Source: Beta vulgaris subsp. vulgaris
Taxonomy: Eukaryota; Streptophyta; Magnoliopsida; Caryophyllales; Amaranthaceae
Assembly: GCF_026745355.1 (NCBI RefSeq)
Contig: NC_079205.1
Span: 7,915,863-7,979,862 of the forward strand
Length of the DNA: 64,000 bases
Direction of reading: 5' to 3'
Part shown: positions 57,706 to 64,000 of the stretch, piece by piece
How the letters are laid out: every line of letters starts with the position of its first letter
Position numbering within the stretch: the first letter of the stretch is position 1
Made by a program: the position numbers and the translations under genes
Notes under the pieces: model-generated
The model's database searches: none
Seen by the model: the letters and a program-made list of their open reading frames with translations, nothing else
Told to the model about the DNA's origin: nothing

Positions 57706-58026
57706 CTCCCTCCGTTTTGTAAAGATCTTTCTTATTACTGTTACTACATATATCAATGAGAATCAATTTGTGCGGGGTGTGGGGTGGGTAAAGTAGGAGA
57801 GAGAAAGGGGTTAAGATAAATAAACAAATAAAAAGGGGTTAAAGTAGGAGAAAGAAAGGGAGTAAAATTGAATTAAAAATGTAATGGTGAGCCATATGAT
57901 AGGGACATGTGAGGGTAAAAAGGGGGGGAAATTTTTCAAATAAGGAATAAAGTAAAAGAGGGAAGATCTTTTGAAAACGCACTTAAATGAAAAAAAGGGA
58001 AGATCTTTAGGAAACGGATGGAGTAT
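57706..58026 (+). mobile_element. Stowaway MITE, copy 1 of inverted pair
   Basis: TIRs CTCCCTCCGTTTTGTAAAG and CTTTAGGAAACGGATGGAG are flanked by TA. The interior is the reverse complement of 59480-59798 ('gagagaaaggggttaagata', 'agggacatgtgagggtaaaa'). Confidence 0.85.
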
Positions 58027-59479
58027 TAATTATTATCCTTCGTACACTATCACTCCATGTTGAAGAGGTAATCAACGGATCAACCTCTTCTAAAACTCTA
58101 GCTCAGTCGCTTCCACCAGGGCTTGGGCGACTTCCACTTGCCTATCTACAAACTACAAAGAAGAGTTTATTGAGCACACAAAGTATTAAAAAAGACCGTC
58201 TCACGTTAGTCTTAACTTGAGACCTGACCAGCCCAAGAGATATATATTTTTAGAAAATGGACCACGTCTCACAAATTCTCACGATAATATTTTGGCGAAT
58301 TAGTTAAATATTTTTAGCACAATAGTTTAGAGCTAGTAATCTTTATGTAGACTTCCATTGTTTTTTAGCTAACATATTCAATACATTAGTTAGTGTTGTT
58401 CTATAATTAGTTCAGATTAATTGAGCACTATTTTGGTTTCTAATATAAACGAAGAAACAATTTTTTTTGCAAATCTAAAATGTCAAATACAAAAGATAAC
58501 TTGAAAAAATAACTTAAAACAACCTAGCATTTGGAGTAATTATTGTACTACTTTCAGTTTGGTTCTTGGAATTTATTTTTTTAGTCTTCTCAAAAAGTCT
58601 TTTCTTTCTTGGACTTTCTCTCTTTGTTTTTGAACCATACGGATATAAAATAATCAATGTAGTTGTACTTGATGAGCATCGTTATTCTTTTACGATTGGT
58701 TTTGTAGTTAAGACTTTATTCATAATTGCAATAGTATTTTTTTAGACTTCTTGGAGTGCATTTCTTGCATATTCATTATCTTGACTTTTGAGAATGAGAT
58801 TGTAGAACTAATTCTCTCGCGGTTTCATATCACCATGGGGTTACATTGGTTTATCTATTCATTTCTCTTTCCCACACTTTGCTCTTACATATCTAATCCA
58901 CCTTTTGCATATATACTTATGTAGTATTTTTGTGATTGAATGCATGTACATGATTCTCAAAGCATGAAAATACAACAATCCTAGCAGCATAACTATTACT
59001 TCATATTATTTAACTATTACGAATAAATTAATAATTAATAACATTTAGGTATAATTAGTTATTGTTTTATTTTCAAATAAAAAGTTAAACTTTCAAATGC
59101 AAAAGTTAAGTTTTCGGTACCAAAAGTGATCTGATATGTTTTTTCAAAGTTTTTGCAAGTGGAAGTTATCATCTAACAATGGGCAGTATATATTACCCTT
59201 TGTGATGAATATGTGTCAAACTCTTCTTTCACTTCAAACATGATAAACATCTTATCATGTGAAAAAACAAAGTAAGTGTTTGTGGACATTCTCATTGCAA
59301 ACTCGTACCCAAATATTTTAATTACATCCAAATAAAACATTTAATGCAGGTTGTATATAGAGAAGAGAAAACAATACAAGTTTTAGGGCGTCTCGATAGA
59401 TTAGAGAGGAAAAAGAGAATGTTTATGTGTGATACTGAAGTTAGGGTCAATAAAATGCATTATAATCCTATTGCTATCT
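58027..59479. other. AT-rich spacer between inverted Stowaway copies
   Basis: No gene signal. A fragment 'agaccgtctcac' near 58193 is a motif frequent in MITE ends but has no clear partner. Confidence 0.4.
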
Positions 59480-59798
59480 ACTATTCCCTCAATTTTTAAA
59501 GATATTCCCTCTTTTCGTTTAAGTGCATGTGTTTTCAAAAGATCTTCCCTCTTTTACTTTATTCCTTATTTGAGATTTTTTTTCCCTTTTTACCCTCACA
59601 TGTCCTTATCATATAGTCCATCATTACATTATTAATTCAATTTTACTCCCTTTCTCTCTCCTACTTTAACCCCTTTTTATTTGTTTATTTATCTTAATCT
59701 CTTTCTCTCTCCTAATTTATCTACCCCACACAAATGGATCTTTCTTGACATCTGTAGGAACAGTAACAAGGAAGATCTTTAGAAAACGGAGGGAGTAC
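59480..59798 (-). mobile_element. Stowaway MITE, copy 2 of inverted pair
   Basis: Left end ATTCCCTCAATTTTTAAAGA, right end CTTTAGAAAACGGAGGGAGT, flanked by TA. Interior matches the copy at 57706 inverted. A 68-aa frame within it is incidental. Confidence 0.85.
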
Positions 59799-60197
59799 CT
59801 GTGAATTTGAGATGTTATACTTGAATGATGTTTTATTATGAGATGATTTGTTATTTTGGTTTTGGAATCATGCTTAGTTCATAAAGGAAAATTGAATGTG
59901 TTTCGAGAGAAAATGACAAACTCTCTAAATTTCTTGTTCGAATTTTGTAATTTTCTCTCTCTTACTATATCTTTTCAAAATGTTTTACTTTTTTCCTCTA
60001 TATTTTGAGATGTAATAGACATAGTTTTGTATCCTGTAGTTTAAATTGAGAAAGTTTGGGAAAGAAAAAGGAAGAAGATGAAGGTTGAGGAAGAAGGTGG
60101 TAAAAGTTACCCTTGAAATATATAAAAGTTACCTTAAAGCTCGTTAAAGTTATCTTTGAAATATATATCTTAAAACTGGTAAAAGTTATCCTTAAAA

Positions 60198-60546
60198 TAT
60201 ACTCCCTCCGTCCCAAAATATAGTTCTCATTTTCCTTTTTTCACGGTAATTTATGCAAGTAGAATATAAGAGAGGTAGTAAGATTTTTTGTTTATTTAAA
60301 TAAATGTTGTATGGGAAAAGATTATTTCAGGAGAGAGAATGGAGAATAATTGGGGAAAGAGCATTAATTCTAACATTTTGGTTGAATAAACAAAGGAAAA
60401 AACAAAGTTCAAGAAGCAAATCAATGATGGGACACGGTTTTTCTAGAAAAATTATAGAAAAACGTAAAACTAAATATGGAAATGGGAACTATGTTTGGGA
60501 CGCCCAAAATGGAAATGGGAACTATATTTTGGGACGGAGGGAGTAT
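60198..60546. mobile_element. Second Stowaway-type MITE family
   Basis: TIRs are long: CTCCCTCCGTCCCAAAATAT ... ATATTTTGGGACGGAGGGAG, flanked by TA. A partial internal repeat of the right end ('ggaaatgggaactat.tttgggacg') is present just before it. The plus-strand frame at 60304-60603 is not considered a gene. Confidence 0.85.
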
Positions 60547-60679
60547 AAAGTTATTGTCTTAAAAGCCTTAAAAGTTACCCTTTTCAGTTTTCATAACTGG
60601 TAAAAATTACCCTTAAAATATATAAAGTTACCCTAAAAGTGTTAAAAGCTACCCTTGTTTTCGATTTTCAAATTCCTTG

Positions 60680-61260
60680 CTTGCCTCAGCTAAAACCCCC
60701 GAAGATTACGCACGGATGCTTCGACAGCTAGCTAATAGCATGTCTGAATCCTCCATAACCTCAGACAATGAAACAATAGCAGACTCCTCCATCCACCTGA
60801 GTGACGATGAAGAAGATGCTGGTTTCCAGACTTAAAAAAAATTAAAAAAAAAAAAAAAATCCTCTCACTATCTTCAAAGCAGCAACAGGTTTTACGCAGC
60901 AAACAGACAAAATGCTTCAGAACTACAGTCTCACTAGTAATTTTGAACAGCAACAGACAAGTTTCTCAGCAGTATAAAGCTACAAAACTATTCATCAACA
61001 GTATAAAGCTTCTACAAGACAAAATTGTGAACAGTTTAAAGCAGAAGACAAATTGTTCATACACAGTAAAACAACGTGACATTACTAGTTCTCCCCTGCC
61101 TATATATTGAGGACTCTTCTTCAGATTAAGGGGAGAGCAAAATACACGAGAACAAAAGCTCCTCAGAAAATCTCTCTCTCTCTCTCTCTCTCTTCTTCTA
61201 CAAATAAATTTGTAACTCTCTTTAGTATTTTCAGTTTCATATCAAGACGATTTGTAAGTC
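60680..61260 (+). other. Possible LTR or pararetrovirus-derived fragment with promoter
   Basis: A frame ending at 60835 gives a 50-residue acidic peptide (PEDYARMLRQLANSMSES...LSDDEEDAG). After a non-coding stretch a TATATATTGAGG box (61101) and a leader with an (TC)n run (61172-61194) resemble the strong promoter region of plant pararetroviruses or an LTR. No replication gene is present here. The assignment rests on layout and is weak. Confidence 0.3.
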
Positions 61261-61308
61261 TTTCATTTTAAGCAATGGCTGGTTAAACCGCCTTAGTTTT
61301 AATTGTTT

Positions 61309-61416
61309 AATGTTTTATTTTAAGATTTTATTTTATCTCTGTATTATCTGTTAAAACCCCAAATGTTTTATTTTAAGATTTTATTTTATCTCTGTATTAT
61401 CTGTTAAAACCCCAGA
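61309..61416. repeat. 53-bp tandem duplication
   Basis: The unit beginning TGTTTTATTTTAAGATTTTA occurs at 61311 and 61364; copies are nearly identical through 'ctgttaaaacccca'. Confidence 0.88.
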
Positions 61417-61430
61417 TCCTTGGCGTTTAA

Positions 61431-64000
61431 TATATATACAGGGCCGTCTTAAACATTTTAGAGGCCCTGTTCTAATCTTAAAAATTGGGCCCCTTATATT
61501 TAGAAAAATGAAAATACGATTATAATAAAAAAAAATTTATTAAAAAAATAAATATCAAAATACGATTATATTCTTACAAATTGAATCTACGAAAACTTAA
61601 ACTACTTTATTAAAATGGTAAATAAAATCTCAATACAGCTTAAAGCTATTATTAACCTCCTACATAAAACGAGCTATTCTTCTGACGCTTTTTGAAGCAA
61701 ATTCATCAACCAAATCTTCATATTGTATGGTCTCCAAAAGATCATTCTCAATTGCTATCAAAGCTAATCCATTAAGCCTTTCTTGTACCATGGTGGACCA
61801 CAAGTAAGATTTCAACAACTTCAATTTTGAAAAGCTTCTTTCTGCAGAAGCAACTGTCACAGGAATAGTCAATAAAATTCTATACGCAATCTCATTAGGA
61901 AAACAATCTATGCCCTTCAAAAAATTTAATATATCAATAGGTCCCATTTTTTCTTGGGCAATATTCCTCTGAAATCTAACTCCACATATAATTCTTCTCC
62001 ATTGATATCAGATTGATCATTATGTTTTAATGCCTTTTCAAAATTATTACAACAAGACAACAAAGTTAGATGATCCAATGATTGTAACTTGCGCAAGTCA
62101 AACAAGAATCCAAAAATACTCTCATACTCTTGATATTGCTCAAATCTCTTCTCAAGGGAAACAACAGCTTGATCAACAAGGTAAAGAAAGTAGGTAACTC
62201 TAAAAGACTCTTCCCCAGATAGCTCAACTGATGGGGTATCTGAATTCTCATCAAAATTTCTTTTTCTTCTAATTATACGTCTTTGAGGAAATATTGGCTC
62301 AATATTCATTTCAATAGCAATTCCCTTAGCATTATCCAATGCATTATAAAAGCCAGTTTCTCTATATCCTTCAAAAAATGATATTAGCCCCTTTATTTTT
62401 TCCATAGCAACATCAATAAGCATATCTTTTGATTGTAAGAGCTTGCTAACCATATTAATTGCAGATAATATCTCAAACCAAATGATTATTTCATTAAGAA
62501 CTCAAAATCACCAAGCTCATTTGTGCTAAGGATTTAGCTTCACTTTTTATTTTAGAATCAAGATCATTTTCTGATACTTCAAGTAAAGCTTCTCTAAAAT
62601 CTGACATTTGAGATCTTATAGCTTTAACACTATCTAACGACTCTCCCAACGAGTGGATGACAATGAAATCCTTTTACATTATCTTTCAAAATTTGCCACC
62701 TTTTAGTAGAATTTGCAAAAATTGTATAAATTCGTTGAATAACTCCAAAAAAATCTTTAGCTTTACCACATGAGTTAGCCATATCACACAATGCTAAATT
62801 AAGACTATGACAACCACAAGGAGTATAAAATGCTCTCGGTTAATGTCTAAAAACTTCTTTTGAACACCTTGATGTTTTCCTTTCATATTTGATCCATTAT
62901 CATATCCTTGTCCTCGTGCATCAAATTGTTAAGATCAAGATTTTTCAGCTCGCTTTGTAAAACATTAAAAAGTCCTTGGCCAGTTGTATCATTCACATTT
63001 AAAAATCCTAAAAAAGATTCCTCAATGCTAACAGAATTTGAAGAAACATCAACATATCTTATTATCAAAGACATTTGCTCTTGGTGGCTAACATCGGGTG
63101 TACAATCGAGTATCACGGAGAAATATTTTGCTTGTTTGATTTTTTTAATGATTTCAGTTTTTATTGCACAAGATAATGCAAGTGAACATCGTCATTTGTA
63201 ACACGACTTACATGTTCTTGAACAACAGGGTCAAACTCTGCTAACATTTCAATTAAACCCAAAAAGTTACCATTGCTATTTTGGTACAATTTCTCTTTAT
63301 AACCCCGAAAGGCCAAATTATGTTTAGCAAGGAATTTCACTATTGAAATGATTCTTTTCAAAACATTCTTCCAGTGCTCTTTCTCTTTTTCAATTAGATT
63401 TTGAGTTGTTTTATCTATAGTTTCATTCTTATTTAGCCTCAAACGTAGCTCATACCAAATAGCCATGTTATTAACATGTTCCATGCCTGTCTCGTGCTCT
63501 CTAAGTCTTTCACCAATATGTGCCCAATCACTAAAACCCTCGTTCGTCAATTGACCTCTACCAATCCCTCTTTTGAAAACCTTACAAGAAAAACAAAATA
63601 CTTTATCAAGCTCTTTTGAATAGACAAGCCAATCTCTATCATGCTCTCCCATTAGATAAAACTCTAGTGTATAAATTAGCAGTAAATCGTCTAGAAAATT
63701 TATCTTTAGGACCCTTCACAATAGAAAAATCTCTTTTGGACCTTTCATTACTAATACATCAATCATTTAGAATCAAGGGCATCCCAGTTTCTTGGATCAA
63801 ATATATCAAATAAAGGTTCAAATGGGGTTTCTTGCTTTTCATTATCATTACTATTATCCTCCAAATCCTCATCACAGTCATTGTTAGAAACAACATTTTG
63901 ATTATCCAAATTATCATTTTCAATAGGCATATCACCTCTATTTTTTGAGTCCACATTTTGATTCTCCATATCAACATTCTTGTTAGTAACTTCATTTTCA
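61431..64000 (-). mobile_element. Second hAT element, right end outside the window
   Basis: Left terminus CAGGGCCGTCTTAAACATTT at 61439, preceded by TATATATA (candidate 8-bp duplication). A GGGCCC-rich subterminal region is present, then a minus-strand transposase. Different terminus from the element at 53776, so a different family. Confidence 0.8.
61660..64000 (-). pseudogene. hAT transposase (TTF / DUF4371 type), frameshifted, N-terminus near the window end
   Basis: From the N-terminal side: acidic Asn/Asp-rich leader (about 63995-63763, FEPLFDIFDPRNWDAL), TTF zinc-finger region (63652-63161: DRDWLVYSKELDKVFCFSC, HETGMEHVNN, LAFRGYKEKLY), DUF4371 core (63116-62883: [27 protein letters not shown]), middle (62453-61926) and dimerisation domain (61947-61660: LLTIPVTVASAERSFSKLKL). 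At least four frame breaks (about 63660-63760, 63150, 62880-62460, 61940) make it inactive. It is distinct from the transposase at 54128-56112. Confidence 0.88.

Overview
This 64 kb window is nuclear DNA of a flowering plant. Evidence: intron-rich genes with plant-type splice sites, plant-specific gene families, plant transposon families (Stowaway- and Tourist-like MITEs, hAT, Mutator-like, Ty1/copia, RNase H-bearing L1-type LINEs, a tRNA-derived SINE) and a small piece of inserted chloroplast DNA. The repeat types would fit a Caryophyllales/Amaranthaceae genome, but that is inference only.

Layout. (1) 2.8-16.7 kb, plus strand: an intact 19-exon gene for ubiquitin-specific protease 14 (isopeptidase T type, 795 aa), assembled exon by exon with consistent splice phases. 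(2) 18.6-30.1 kb, minus strand, convergent with it: an intact five-exon gene for an ABC1/UbiB-family atypical kinase resembling animal ADCK2 (612 aa). Its last intron is about 5 kb and holds a 5'-truncated LINE with a 16-bp target-site duplication and a chimeric chloroplast insertion (atpA joined to rps15); the last 39 codons lie beyond them. (3) 30.9-37.6 kb: a Mutator-like foldback element and a decayed copia element with a very short LTR. (4) 38-53 kb: a cluster of three wound-induced-polypeptide genes (DUF3774) interleaved with two paralogous, putatively N-myristoylated coiled-coil genes built from 7- and 52-residue repeats. A third copy of the sequence upstream of the coiled-coil genes lies beside the third wound-induced gene, so the unit 'wound-induced gene + coiled-coil gene' seems to have been duplicated as a cassette. 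Retroelement debris, a nested foldback/hAT pair, a 68-bp tandem array and a SINE with perfect target duplications separate the genes. (5) 53.8-64 kb: one complete but internally deleted hAT element with perfect 8-bp target duplications, a Stowaway-rich stretch, a promoter-like segment of possible LTR or pararetroviral origin, and a second hAT transposase that runs off the window end.

The two large genes are housekeeping (recycling of unanchored ubiquitin; organellar UbiB-type kinase). The most novel part is the coiled-coil pair: lineage-type proteins with a membrane-anchor motif, an expanding heptad minisatellite, and repeated linkage to wound-response peptide genes. No CRISPR, operon or canonical tRNA/rRNA gene was seen.
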